Assembly: GCF_947179515.1 (NCBI RefSeq)
Contig: NC_067495.1
Location: 67,691,411 to 67,755,410 of the forward strand
Source of the DNA: Apodemus sylvaticus
Lineage: Eukaryota; Chordata; Mammalia; Rodentia; Muridae
Length of the DNA: 64,000 bases
Reading direction: 5' to 3'
A program made the position numbers and the translations under genes. Shown here in pieces: positions 50,303-62,010 of this stretch. How positions within the stretch are numbered: position 1 is the first letter of the stretch; the number at the start of each line of letters is the position of its first letter. Below the pieces are notes generated by a model. The model saw nothing but the letters and a program-made list of their open reading frames with translations. It searched no databases and was not told the origin of the DNA.

Positions 50303-52081
50303 AGAGCTCCTTTTGCTCTTTCTCCACATCCTCATCAGCATTTGATTTGCATTTCCCTAATGATTAAGGATGTTAGTTGAGAATTCTTCATTTAGCTCTC
50401 TACCCCATTTTTAATAAGGTTATTTGGTTCTCTGGAATCTAACTTCTTGAATTCTTTGTATATATTGGATATTACCCTTTATTGGCTATAGGGTTGGAAA
50501 ATATCTTTTTCTAATCTGTGGGTTGCCATTTATCCTATTGACAGTGCCTTTTCCTTAGAGAAGCTTTTCAGTTTTATGAAGTCTCATTTGTCAATTCTTG
50601 ATCTTAGAGCTTAAGGTATTGGTGTTCTGTTCAGGAAAATGCAGGTCGAATTGCAAGCTGATATATTAGCCCTGGAAATCAGTCTAGTGGTTCTTCAGAA
50701 AATTGGACATAGTATTACCTGAGGACCCACCTATACCACTCCTGGGCATATACCCAAAGGATGTTCCAACATGTAACAAGGACACATGTTCTACTATGTT
50801 CATAGCAACCTTATATATAATAGCCAGAAGCTAGAAACAACTCAGCTATTAAAAACAATGACCATGAAATTTGCAGGCAAATGGATGGAACTTGAAAATA
50901 TCATCCTGAGTGAGGTAACCCAGTCACAAAAGAACACACATGGTATGCCCTCACTGATAAGTGGATACTAGCCCAAAAAATTCTCAATACCCACGATACA
51001 ACTCACAGACCATATGAAACCCAAGAAGAAGGAAGACCAAAGTGTGGATGCTTCAGTCCTACTCAGAAAACACAAGAAAATAATCTCAGGAGATAGAGGG
51101 AGGGAGGATCTGGGAGGGATAAAGGAGTGGAAAGGAAAAAGGGAGAAGGATAAGATATGGGAGGAGACAGGGTAGGAAGTACAGAGGGTCATGAATTTGG
51201 AGGTGTGTAGCAGTGGGCGATGGGGATCTGGAGTAGCCACTAGAAAGTCACAGATGCCAGGAACCCAAGAGGTTCCCAGGTCCCAACAGGGATGACATTA
51301 GCTGAAATACCCAACGAAGGGGAGATAGAACCAGTAAGAACAATATCTAGTGGGTAGGCACAAACCATGGTAGAAGGAAGGGACCATGTATCCCACCCAT
51401 CTCAAAAATATTAATCCAGAATTGCTACAGTCAAAAGGAAATACAGGGGAAAAAAAGTGGAGCAGAGGCTGAATGAAAGGCCATCCAGAGACTGCCTCAC
51501 CTAGGGATCCATCCCATCTGCAGACACCAAACCCAGACACTTGCTGATGCTAAGAAGTACTTGCTGATAGAAACCTGGTATAGCTGTACTCTGAGATGTT
51601 CTGCCAGAGTCTGACCAATACAGATGCAGATGCTTGCAGCCAACCATCAGACTGAGGATAGGGCCCCCAGTGAAGGAATTAGTGGAAGGACTGAAGGAGA
51701 TGAAGGGGTTTGCAACTCCTAGGAAGAGCAATAATATCAATCAACCAGGCCGACTAAAGCTCCCAGGGGCTAAACCACAATCCAGAGTACACACTGGGGG
51801 GACCTGTGCCTCCAGCTAGATATGTAGTAGTGGATGGCCTTATCTGGCATCACTGAGAGGGTTACCCCTTGGTCCTTTGGAGGTCCAATGCACCAGCATA
51901 GGGGAATGCCAGAACAGGGAGGCAAGAGTGGGTGGGTTGGTGGGTGGGTGGGTGGGTGGGGGTGCACCCTCAGAGGCAGGGGGCAGAGGAGTAGATAGGG
52001 AGTTTGTAGAAGGAAGGCTGGGGAAAGGGTTAAAATTTGAAATGTAAATAAATAACCAATAAAAATAGAGTTCCTTTTGCT
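50303..52081 (+). mobile_element. Young L1 with inverted 5' segment, 15-bp TSD, nested
   Basis: TSDs are agagctccttttgct at 50303-50317 and agagttccttttgct at 52067-52081 (14 of 15). Positions 50318 to about 50639 are an inverted ORF2 piece ('ttgatttgcatttccctaatg', 'gtcaattcttgatcttagagc'). From about 50640 to 52066 it is sense: the ORF2 C-terminus ('FAGKWMELENIILSEVTQSQ' at 50786-50971), the 3' UTR and the tail. The 3' UTR carries (GGTG)n at 51926-51962, a G-quadruplex-type motif. Confidence 0.92.
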
Positions 52082-52517
52082 TCATATCCTCTATAGTTGG
52101 ATTTTTGCTATTCTGATAGATATAATATAATATGTTAATAAAATTATTGATTTCAATTATAATTCTCTAGTGCTTTATCAACTTAGATATCTTTAATGTT
52201 TATCTGTAACCATACATATTATTTGATGAGGCATCTCATCACTCTTTTACTTATTTTAAAAATCTTTTTATTGTTGAGTTTTCATATGGTTAATAAGAAT
52301 GCTTGATTAAGTATATTTTTGTGCATTGAGTTGTTGTAGGGTAATGATGCTTCTAAGATCTGCCATGAATGCCCCAAATCTGAATAGTTAATTTTCTGAA
52401 TTGGCATAATACTTGAATATGGTCTATGGACATACATGAAGTTATTTCTGAATTACTTATAATACCTAATGCTATATAAATATTTAATATGGTGTATCAT
52501 GTAGAAAGAATAACTAA

Positions 52518-52751
52518 AGATCTTCCCAGTTTTTTATTTTATTTTATTTTATTTTATTTTATTTTATTTTATTTTATTTTATTTTATATTTTTTTTTTTT
52601 GAGACAGGGTGTCTCTGTGGAGTCCTGGCTGTCCTTGAACTCACTCTGTAGACCAAGCTGGCCTTGAACTCAGAAATCTGCCTGCCTCTGCCTCCCAAGA
52701 GCTGGGATTACAGATGTGCACCACCACACCTGGCTAGATCTTCCCAGTTTT
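52518..52751 (-). mobile_element. B1 SINE, antisense, perfect 16-bp TSD
   Basis: The body is at about 52600-52735 ('gagacagggtgtctctgtgg' to 'caccaccacacctggct'). On its left are a T run and a (TTTTA)n array at 52534-52598, the expanded tail. TSD agatcttcccagtttt is perfect at 52518-52533 and 52736-52751. It inserted into the ancient L1. Confidence 0.95.
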
Positions 52752-53740
52752 ACAATAGACATAATTTCTAAAGTATTTCCCTCACCAACTCTTTAAGCCT
52801 AGTATCCCAAATACATCCCTCAATGTTTTGAGGGATTTAGTGTAGATTGCCCAATCTAATGTCTTCTAAATTACCTTATTTTATAATCCCCAAATTTTAT
52901 AGTCTTGCCCTTTACATTTGGTCTCTGGTCAAATTTGAGTTAACTTTTGTGAAGACTATAATGTCTGTAGCTAGCATTGTTTGTATATACTTGTTTCAAA
53001 ACTATTTTTTATGAAGATTCTTTTCTTCACTGAGTTTCTTTATTGCCATTGCCAGTGATCAGTTCATTGTATTTGTATAGATCTAATTATTAGCTATTTT
53101 GTTCCATGCATCTATTTTTCTATTCTTCTACCCCTTCTAGAGTCATTAATTCACTTTACAGTATGTCTAGAAAATGAGTAGTATCTGTCCTATACCTTTG
53201 TCTCCTTTGCTATTTTATTAGCTATAACATGTTTTCCCTCTGTCTATAAACTTCCCAAGCAGTCTACAGCTTTATCCATAAAAATAACTTCCTGTAGCTT
53301 TGATTAGTGCTATGCTGACTCTATAAAGTCAGTATAATAATAGCCTACACTGCAACACTTTGTATCTTCCTGTCAATAAACAAGGAATGTATATAATTTT
53401 TGATGGATTTCATTGATGAGTTTTGTAGTTTTCCACAGATTTGTAAGTCGTATTTTTTACATTTTGATGTATTTTAATTGTCATCATTTCCCATCTGTGT
53501 CAACCCACACTCTTTTCTACAAGTCCCTTTCCCATATTCATATACTTTGGCTTTCTGACATACCACATATTTGGTACCTGTTGAAGTTGGGTAGTTTGCG
53601 TAGGCTTACCAGTTTGCATACAACTGATAAAAACCATGTTTTCTCCTCCCTCCAGATTCTTTTAGTTGCCAATAATTCCACCATCCACAGCTATTGTTTA
53701 CAAAGCCAATCTTTTCATACCCAAGGCAAGTAACCATTAC

Positions 53741-55180
53741 TGCAGTGACTCAAAATCGCAATGGCTGTGTTATACCCAGAAGATGGCATTTTGTAGTCCT
53801 TCTTCGTGACTTTTAGACTCATCATTCTTTCTACACATTTTATGTGATGTTCTCTGAATCTTAGAAGGAGAAAGGGATATACATTTGTTTAGGATTCTAC
53901 TCTCAACAAACACTTGTTATCAGCAGCACCTTGAGCAGCCATGATATTACAAAGAGTGGCTGCTTTCATTAAAGCTGAAGGTTGTCTATGGGTATAAACA
54001 TTGATATTTAAAAGGCAGCTTGTCAATACATCAATTTACTAAACAGCAAGGGTTAAGTTCCCCAATTAAATCGTAGAAGTTCCCCATCCACATATTTTTG
54101 ATCAAATTCACAGTGACATACATGGCTTCCATTGTATGGAGCATTTCTCAAATCCAATGGAAAAATAGCCCTTTTGTACAAGTTGGCACATCTTGTCTGG
54201 AAGAGTGGTATTAAAGTTCATAAGGTTCACCACTAGATAGGACTGTGATGCATTTTCTCCCCCACCAGCTAGCATAGTACCTTCTGGTATCATAGATGCT
54301 AGCCAGAAGAGTGAACATGTCTTGCTCAGTTCTAGCTTGTTTTCTCTCTCTATTACAATTACGGTCTGTGCTGTATTTAGCAGTGGAAGGTTACCAACTA
54401 GTCCTGATAGGAAACCATGAAACATGGCAAGAACTGTGAGGGTATCTGGAAACTCCCGGACCAAATCTCATATGATGGTATCCTGCATCTCTGTGGTAGG
54501 ATGTATAGTCCTTTGATTATATGCTCAGGCATGGTATAGCTTGGTCATATGCTGGTTTTCCTTCTAGCTTTTTGGGGGACCTCTATGCTGATTTCCATAG
54601 TCACCACCACTTTACCCTCCTAGCAGCAGTGTGTAAGTGTACAGAGCCATATTGGGGAGTCCACATGGTAGGAACTTGACATTACTCAAGGACAATCCCT
54701 GGCTTCCAGCAGGAATCTGCCCTTAAGACATAATGGGGAAGTAGGTTAAAGCAGGAATTTTTATCCTAGGGTGGAGAAGCTCAGAGTGAAGGTTAAGCTC
54801 ATAGTTCCTCCAGGTCTAGGAATTCCTGAATTAAGCAGGTGACCCACCCAGCTGCCAGAGCAGTCAAGACAAGGACCTCCAAGAGAAGCTAGACAACTTC
54901 CACCGGAACTCAGCCTGGAGTCTGGGGGGGAAGGGTTTGCCCAAACTGTTAAAAGGTCTGACCGACATTAAAGTTTTGGCCTCAATCAGTGAAACATTGT
55001 CCTGGTCCTTCTTTCTTTTCGCTCCTTCCTCATCCCTCAGCTTCTGTTCCAGCAACCCAGTTCGTAATAGCTGCAAGCAGCTATGGAATACAACATGTAA
55101 GGATTCCCTTTTCTCCATATCCATGCCAACACTGGTTGGAATTTGTTAATTTTGCAAAATTTTATATTGCCATTTAATGT
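53741..55180 (-). mobile_element. Lx-type L1 3' region and ORF2 end, antisense, split by a solo LTR
   Basis: 53741-54478 follows the rodent L1-linked 3' repeat in order: 'gtaaccattactgcagtgac', 'gggtataaacattgatattt', 'cacatcttgtctggaagag', 'gctagcatagtaccttctgg'. 54480-54637 and 55096-55180 look like antisense L1 ORF2 ('ggcatggtatagcttggtcat', 'tgatttccatagtcaccacc'). A 118-codon minus-strand ORF at 54108-54464 lies wholly in the repeat and is not a gene. Confidence 0.6.
54632..55101 (+). mobile_element. Solo ERV LTR with perfect 6-bp TSD
   Basis: The LTR is 54638-55095 (458 bp), beginning TGTACAGAGCC and ending AATACAACA, so it has the TG...CA ends of a retroviral LTR. Direct repeats tgtaag at 54632-54637 and 55096-55101 give the 6-bp TSD usual for ERV class II (ERVK-like). 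L1 sequence continues on both sides. ATTAAA at 54967-54972 followed by a C/T-rich stretch suggests plus-strand orientation. No internal viral genes are present. It results from recombination between the two LTRs of an old provirus. The family is not identified. Confidence 0.82.
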
Positions 55181-55499
55181 CCTTGTTTTGTAAATATCAA
55201 ACCTACTATCATGTTTATAGGATATAAGGAAATAACTTCTTTCAGTATTTGTACTGTATCCTGAAACTTTGGTATAGTCTTTGAAAGAGGTTTATATTGT
55301 TTATGGTTCTTCAGTATTTTAGACATAGGCAACTCATCTGTCTGTGAAAAAGTTTTATTTTTCATTATTTCTGTCTTACTCAGCATATCTTTTGGTTCAT
55401 GTCATGTTTTTTTCCCTTGATTTTCAACTTGATTTGATCGAGAAGGTTCTAGATTAGTAAAGTGCATCTTGAAGTATATCACAGAAAACATTTCTACAA
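55181..55499. other. AT-rich intergenic stretch
   Basis: No supported feature. Confidence 0.5.
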
Positions 55500-55775
55500 A
55501 TGCTTATAAAGAAAGGCAGCCACTTTGAATGCAGACAGTACCTTACCAGAGACTGGAGACACAAATGGATGGAAAGGGGGAATGGGTAAAACCTAACAGG
55601 AGAGGTATTCTCTCAGTCACAAGGATGTGAGTAGTTCTGCTCTGCCAAAACCTCCTGGAAATGATGAACTGAAAACACTAGAACTATGCACAAAAATAGG
55701 TCTTTCCTCACATAAAAAGTTTCTTGTGTATTTGTTAGTGCAAAAAAGCCCAATAAGCATAGAAAATTTATTAAT
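55500..55775 (+). mobile_element. Possible MaLR-like LTR remnant
   Basis: 'acagtaccttaccagagact', 'ggtctttcctcacataaaaagt' and 'gcaaaaaagcccaataagca' recall the 3' part of MaLR-type LTRs. It is very diverged and uncertain. Confidence 0.3.
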
Positions 55776-56739
55776 AAGATGGTCATTGTTGTGGCTATAT
55801 GACCATGTTAATCAGAAGTATGACACCAGTAGAAGTTGGAAAAATTTGGAGTTGTCTAGATAAATCCTATAATGCTATGAATAGAGCTTAATTATTGATT
55901 CTGTTGAGATCTGAGATAAGAATGCTATACCACTGTAGTCCAAAGGGAATAGGAACTTCTCAAAGTGGAGGCTGATTTTTGTCCCATCACATGATGCTTT
56001 GCTCTCTTAGGTAATATAGTGTTTATTCTGCCTTAGTACTATAAAAATATATACCTTTCCTTATAATTTTTACAGGGGCTCACAGCTGAGTTTTACCTGA
56101 GTTTCAGAAGACAGATTAGCCTTAAAAATATAAGCATCACGTCATTTGTTAAAATTTTGTACAAATTATGTAGTGTTGTTATTTTCATTTTACATGGGGG
56201 TGTTATGTCATACTACTTGCAATTATGAGTGTTGTCTTCAAGGAGATAATGTTTGCATGTCCAAATGACAGGATATTAATCTTGTTACTTTTAATTGTGA
56301 ATATCATTTTGATTGTCTAATGTTCCCTGAAGGAAAAAAATGAATTCAGAATTATTTTTCCATTGGGACTGATTCCTGATGGCCCTCTAGGATGACCCTC
56401 ATCTAAGGACATGAGTCTTTTTTCTTGTTTTTATTCTTGTTTCAAACTAAATAAGTTCTTGTAAATTTTTCAGCAATATTAGAATAATCATCCATGATTA
56501 ATGGCTAGTATGTATGAGTGGGTGTATATTTGATGAGCTTTTCTCCCATCCTATCTAATTGTTTTCCAGTCCCTTTCTTGTGCTTCTTGAAATCACTTCC
56601 CAAATGATCTACCTGCATCCAGCTTCTTGTCTTTACTAATATTTTTGAGAAACTGTAACTTAGAAACTAATTGAGATATGAATGGCTTGGACTACAAGTT
56701 CTGTCAGACTACATTTCAAGCATATATTGAATATACAAA
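55776..56739. other. AT-rich intergenic stretch
   Basis: No supported gene or named repeat. Confidence 0.5.
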
Positions 56740-57230
56740 GAAGAGACTCTATTATGACATTTCCATACATTCACATAGCATACACTGATCATATTCACCT
56801 TTTGTATAACTCTTTTTTATTCACAACTCCCTTTTCTCCCTGTCCCATCCAAACAATTAGTAGTCAATCTTCTAAACTCATGGCCTTTTTTCACTAAAAT
56901 ATTTCCCATACATCAAAGGAAAATGAATTAAACTTGTCATTGTGTTCTGGTTTATATCACTTAACATGATAATTTCCACTTCCATCCATCTATTGCTAGT
57001 GACAAGGTCATTTTTCTTTGATTCTGAATGAAACTTGTTTGTATATATACTACATTTTCTTACTAGTTCATGCATTGATGGACACATAGACAATCTATAA
57101 TTGTGCTATTGTGAACAGCACCATAATATAGATATGCAGAAATCTATATAGTATGCTGAGTTTTATTCTTTTGAGTATATATCCAGAAGTGGTATGATTC
57201 AATAAAAGAATCAACCTTCCTTCATCCATT
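56740..57230 (-). mobile_element. Ancient L1 fragment, antisense
   Basis: 'cacttaacatgataatttccac', 'ttccatccatctattgctagtg', 'ctattgtgaacagcaccataat' and 'gagtatatatccagaagtgg' are the antisense end of L1 ORF2 in an old, diverged copy. Confidence 0.75.
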
Positions 57231-57389
57231 CCTTCCTTCTTTTCTTCCTTTTTTTGAAAAAAAAATCTTCAAATTAATTTTATAGAGCTGAACTGTTACA
57301 TTCTTACTGTCAGTTAACTAGGCCCAGTGCCCCACCTTATTCTCTCAACCAACGGCACATATTTTATTTCCTTTTAAATAGATTTTAAT

Positions 57390-57552
57390 ACATTTTTTTG
57401 CCTATTTTTAATGAATGTATGTGTGGGCAGAAGAGGGAGGGTATAATAAAACTTGCAGGAGACAGTTCACTCTATGAGAGGGTCACAGAATCTAGCTCAG
57501 ATAGTCAAGCTCGGCAATAAGCAACTTTACCCACTAAGCCATCTCAAATGCC
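57390..57552 (-). mobile_element. B3/B4-like SINE, antisense
   Basis: 'gtgtgggcagaagagggagg', 'gctcggcaataagcaacttta' and 'cccactaagccatctcaaatg' are an antisense B3/B4 head and body. Confidence 0.6.
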
Positions 57553-57984
57553 CTCTTGCTTGATGTTAATTATACTTTTGGGGATGAGATAAATTGTAGT
57601 GTTAATAAAACTACATTTTGCACATATCCACAGTCCAAAATGAAAAGAAGAAAAGGAGGGGAATAAAAATGAAAAATATTGTATTACTATCTTGCAAAAT
57701 CTGTGAAAATCAATTCAAAATAGATTAAAAATTTGATCAAAGAACTTGAAACTGCAAAACACCTACAGGTAAACATTGGGGAAACCTACTTGTTAGTGGT
57801 TTGGCAATTGTTTCTTCATGAGTGACTCATGAAGTACTGGCAACAAAAATAGGGTTAGTGGTGTTACATAAAAAAATAAAAACAGGGTATCTGCACAGCA
57901 AAGTAATAATATGGTACCCTATGGAATCAGAGAATTATATGAAGACTACATATCTGAATAAGGGATCAAGTTCCAAAAGACATA

Positions 57985-58105
57985 ACAATATAATCCCAGC
58001 ACTGGCACTTAAGACAAGATCCTGAATTGAAATCCAGTCTGGTCTGCTTACCTAGCTTTCAGCTAACTAGTGCTGCATATTAAGACACTGTCTTAAAACA
58101 CATGA
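57985..58105 (+). mobile_element. B1-like SINE remnant, sense
   Basis: 'aatataatcccagcactggc', 'ccagtctggtctgcttacc' and 'agacactgtcttaaaacac' follow B1 order with the head missing. Strongly diverged. Confidence 0.5.
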
Positions 58106-58299
58106 AGAAGAGGAGGAGGAGTATTGACAGTGATGTAGAGAATGTAAAACTCTTCTCCAGTGTTGTGGTGAATGGAAAAATGTGTATCAGACTGTAAAAA
58201 AAGGTACAGTAGCTATGGGAAACAAGATAAAGTTGCTAAAAATTAAAAATAGAGCTTTCCTGTGACACATCATACAACTTTCACTATATATTCAAATGG

Positions 58300-58675
58300 A
58301 AGCACTGAGTTAGGGGTAGCACTGAAATTGCTGAAGGGGATTGCAACCCCATAGGAAGAATAACAATATCATTTAACTGCACACATGCCTCCAGAGCTCC
58401 CAGGGACTAAACCATCAACCAAAGACTATACATGGATGGGTCCATGACTGCAGCTACATATATAGCTTAGAATTGCCGTATTTGGCATCAATGGAAGAGG
58501 AGGCTTGATGCCCCAGCATGGGGGTGGCTAGAGCAGTAAGATGGGAGTTGGTGAATGGGAGGGGGAGCACCCTATTAGAGGCAAAGGGGAAAGGGATGTG
58601 ATAGGGGCTTTGTAGAGGGAAGTCCAGAAAGGGGGACATTTGTAATATAAATAATCAATAAAAACAGCTGAAACC
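58300..58675 (+). mobile_element. 5'-truncated L1 3' UTR, sense
   Basis: 'ttgctgaaggggattgcaac', 'ccagagctcccagggactaaa', 'ggcatcaatggaagagg' and the end 'aataatcaataaaaacagc' are a murid L1 3' UTR. Its last ~45 bp and the following flank are repeated at 59122-59226. Confidence 0.85.
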
Positions 58676-58735
58676 AAGAGATATGTGTCCTCCCATGTCT
58701 ACTGTACCATTTTTCTAATGATTAAACTATTCCAA
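58631..58735 (+). repeat. 105-bp direct repeat, copy 1
   Basis: It covers the L1 3' end plus about 65 bp of downstream flank. Copy 2 at 59122-59226 differs at one base (tgtaatat against tgtattat). Confidence 0.97.
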
Positions 58736-59121
58736 TACACACACACATCCATCAACAAAATAATAAATACAATATAATACAGAAACATGATAGTATGTTA
58801 TTTAGTTTTACAAAGAAATTTTACTCTTTTATGAGTTGTTACATCTTCCGAAGATTATATAAAATTAAACAATTCACTCACAGACAAATCCTATGTGCTC
58901 TCACTTCTATTGACCATAATTGTAATATTCATATTAAAACAGAATATAATGATTGCCAAATGGGACAATTATTTAATAGTTGTAAAGTTTTTGTTTAAAT
59001 ACAGAAACAAGATCCTTGAATTTGCTTTATAATATAGTGTTTATAGATAGCAGTACAGTATTGTGGGAAAGTCAAAATTAGTTTTGTTAAATGTTACTTA
59101 AACTCATGAAACTTCACAACG

Positions 59122-59226
59122 GGGGGACATTTGTATTATAAATAATCAATAAAAACAGCTGAAACCAAGAGATATGTGTCCTCCCATGTCTACTGTACCA
59201 TTTTTCTAATGATTAAACTATTCCAA
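59122..59226 (+). repeat. 105-bp direct repeat, copy 2
   Basis: Identical to 58631-58735 except for one base, at a spacing of 491 bp. Sequence before 'gggggacatt' and after 'attcca' differs between the copies (apart from a base or two), so the limits are sharp. Confidence 0.97.
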
Positions 59227-60874
59227 AATAACTACAACAACCACGAAAGGAACCTATATTAAATACATATTAGATGTGTTTATCACCTTGTTTGTGGTGA
59301 TAGTATCATAGGAGGTATCTTTGTGTACACCAAATTGTACACACTGAGTGTGTGTAGTCTTTGTATACCAATTACATCACAATAAATTACTTTGTAAGAA
59401 AGGAACATAAATAACTCAGAGTCTACTTACAGTTAAAATGGGAATATGAAAGGTTAGACAGCCTAGAGAAGACCATTGGATTCAGGATTCTTCATCTACT
59501 TGAAAATCATAGGATGCCAGATACCTGGTACATAAAAATTGTGTTAGCATTTCAGGTTGGATAAAGAAGCAGCAGCACAGTAGTTCCCTTGTTCACTCAG
59601 AGTAGAAAGTTGTCATGTAAAGCTACAAGGCACTGAAGCTAAGGACAATAACTAGTTTCCAATAGGAGTAGGAGTGGCATTCCTATTGAGTGTAGGATTT
59701 TTTTCCTTTATTGTTTGAATCTGCGATTTACACTTCAGGAAGTGTCTGGGCCAATATAGTGGCGAGATAAAGGGGAACTCCATTCTGTTAGCAACACAAA
59801 ACATTTTCTTTTAAAATGAAATTTTGTAGGAAATGCCAAACTTCTTCAATAATATTATTCCATTAGAGTGGAACTCAGAAAAATTTTCACAGCATACATC
59901 TCCCACTTCACTCTTTCCCTCCATAGTCAATAGTAAATAACATTTTATCTAGTGGTTCAAATCAGCCAAAATATTTTGTGAATCTATAAAAAGAAAATAA
60001 ACTTGTTTGAAGAATGTCTAATTCAAAAGGAAGTTGCCCACAAAGCATCATGCTATATGATAGGAAGTATTTACTTATAAAATCCTCTCTAAATCTTAAG
60101 TTTTTCTATAGATATCAGACATCTACATTCTAACTTAAACTTTTATGAGCATAGATCAATCAAAAGGAGTTGATTGATCTATCATGTTGTCCATTTCTAC
60201 TCTCCAGAAACTAGGTAAATTGATTTTTCTATTATGGTATTGAATATGGTTCAAGTACTTAAGTAAATGAACAATTGTTCTTGTTTATTGTATCACATTT
60301 TATATTGAACAGAGCCAACAACTCTTCATTTCTATAACATTATGAATAGAAGATGAAATGATAAGAACCATTTTTTGTTTGGATTTATACCCATTCCCAG
60401 TAGATAATATTTTGAGCTAGTTATTATTGCTGTAAAGAAGGGGTTTTTGTTTTGTTTTTAAACTTTGATCAAGTATTGCTGTCAAAACTAGTTTGCTTAT
60501 TGTACCTCAAGTGATATGCGAAGTCAGACTTCAACTGTTTCCAAACAAAAGGGAAGATAGAAAAGATAGGATAAAACCCAAGCTAACTCTGCAAGCAACT
60601 GTTTCTCAAAGCCATTGATAATCATCGAGTACATGAGATTTTCCTAAATTTATTCTGCCTTTTTAAAAGTTTTTATTCACAAAACTTTTATGCTGCAATA
60701 TATGAGTAGGAAGCCTGTTACTGGAAATATTGCCTCAATATGTACTGTAAGCTTGAAGGAGGAGGGAGAAATGCAACCTGTGGTTTTGAGTTACAGAAAA
60801 GTAAATTTCCATGAACAAGGAAAGTGATGATTTTATTTTATCTTATTATATTTTACTCCCATATATTTTGTTGT
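59227..60874. other. Intergenic stretch, AT-rich
   Basis: No gene or named repeat is supported over about 1.6 kb. A perfect hairpin lies at 60151-60182. Confidence 0.5.
60151..60182. repeat. Perfect 13-bp inverted repeat, 6-bp loop
   Basis: Arm ATAGATCAATCAA (60151-60163), loop AAGGAG, arm TTGATTGATCTAT (60170-60182). The arms are exactly complementary. Confidence 0.97.
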
Positions 60875-61030
60875 TATTTTTAGGAGCCTGTTCTTTACTA
60901 ATAAGAGACAGAAAACGGTATTGATCTAGATGGGAGGGGAAGTGGAGAGGAACTGGGAGGAGTAAAGGAAGGAAAAACTCTAATCAGAATATATTACATG
61001 AGAAAATAATCTATTTTCAATAAAAGGAAA
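60875..61030 (+). mobile_element. L1 3' end, sense
   Basis: 'gcctgttctttactaataaga', 'gatgggaggggaagtggaga', 'gaactgggaggagtaaagga' and 'ctattttcaataaaaggaaa' form an older rodent L1 3' terminus with its polyadenylation word. Confidence 0.7.
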
Positions 61031-61354
61031 ATGTAATTTATCATGAAAAATCTGAAACAAAATAATTAAAAATTTTATAGAGTATATATTAAACAACATA
61101 TTATTGTAAGCATCTACTATTCTTTGAAATCTATTCAATAGCTTGCCTTTTACTCTGAATGAGCTTTTACATAGATCTTTTTTCAGTTATTCCTAGATAA
61201 CTGAAAATACATGTGTCTAACTGAAAATCATGTTTGTAATCTTTGTCATTTTATTCATTTAAATACCCTAGGTTTTGGAGTAGTCTAAACTATATTTTTT
61301 CATACCAGCTCTAAACTATGTCATAATTGAAACCTGAGTACTAGGGTTTTGAAT

Positions 61355-61824
61355 TGTGATGGTTTTGGTCATTTTTTTCTGAGAAGACCGTGAGGAATTT
61401 CAATCTGTTGTGATTGTTGGAGTTAATCCTCGAAAGGATTTAGAAACACCTAGGTGATAAGCCTCCTTCTGTGCTTCTCCATGACTTTCTCTTGATAAAG
61501 ATATACCTCTAGAAGATATGTGGGAGATTACCCTAATTAACTGAGCTGTAAAGTCTTCTCTACTGGGGATAGAACTTTTTCTGAGTAGGATCCTGGACTG
61601 AATAAAAGTGGGGGGATGGGAGAATGAGCTGTGTACAAGTAGTCATCCTCCTTCACTTCCTGACTATGGAAGTCCTATGACCAGCTACTCCAAGCTCCTA
61701 TCACATTGACTTCTCTATCATGATAGACTGAACTCTAGAACTGTGAAAAGGAATAAATCATTTCTCTGTTAAGTTGCTTCTGTCAGGATGTTTTATTACA
61801 GCAACAGGAAAGGAAGCTATTACA
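61355..61824 (+). mobile_element. MaLR-like LTR, sense
   Basis: It starts TGTGATGG and ends ...AGCTATTACA. Inside are 'ggatcctggactgaataaaag', 'cttcctgactatgga' and 'ttaagttgcttctgtcagga' in the order of rodent MaLR LTRs. No matching 5-bp TSD was found (tgaat against tctac), so the ends are approximate. Confidence 0.6.
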
Positions 61825-62010
61825 TCTACCTCTGTTTCTGGTGAAATTCTTTTAATCTTAGTTTTTGTGTGTTTGTATACATGTTCATGTGTGCATGCAT
61901 GGATGGATGTTAGAGGTTGACTGCTTTCACTTGTATCCCAGTGATGCACCTCTAAGTACTAACCAATGGATTGCCTTCCAAAATGATGCAGATCAACTCT
62001 CATCATTAAG

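Larger units (their letters stand above)
49900..53470 (-). mobile_element. Ancient L1M-type LINE, antisense, split by later insertions
   Basis: Pieces at about 49900-50302, 52082-52520 and 52752-53470 line up in order as an old mammalian-type L1 on the minus strand. The 3' UTR phrase is 'ttgacaaatgtgaaatggc'. The ORF2 end is 'cccagtcacttgagtaaatac'. Next come 'cttttttattgttgagtttt' in diverged form, 'tttgagttaacttttgtgaag' and 'gatgagttttgtagttttcc'. A younger L1 (50318-52066) and a B1 (52534-52735) interrupt it. Divergence is high and no frame survives. Confidence 0.65.

Noticed and set aside
54108..54464. 118-codon minus-strand ORF that might be a processed pseudogene
   Set aside because: The DNA follows a rodent L1-linked 3' repeat (53741-54478) in order and the protein resembles no family. 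The open frame is chance.
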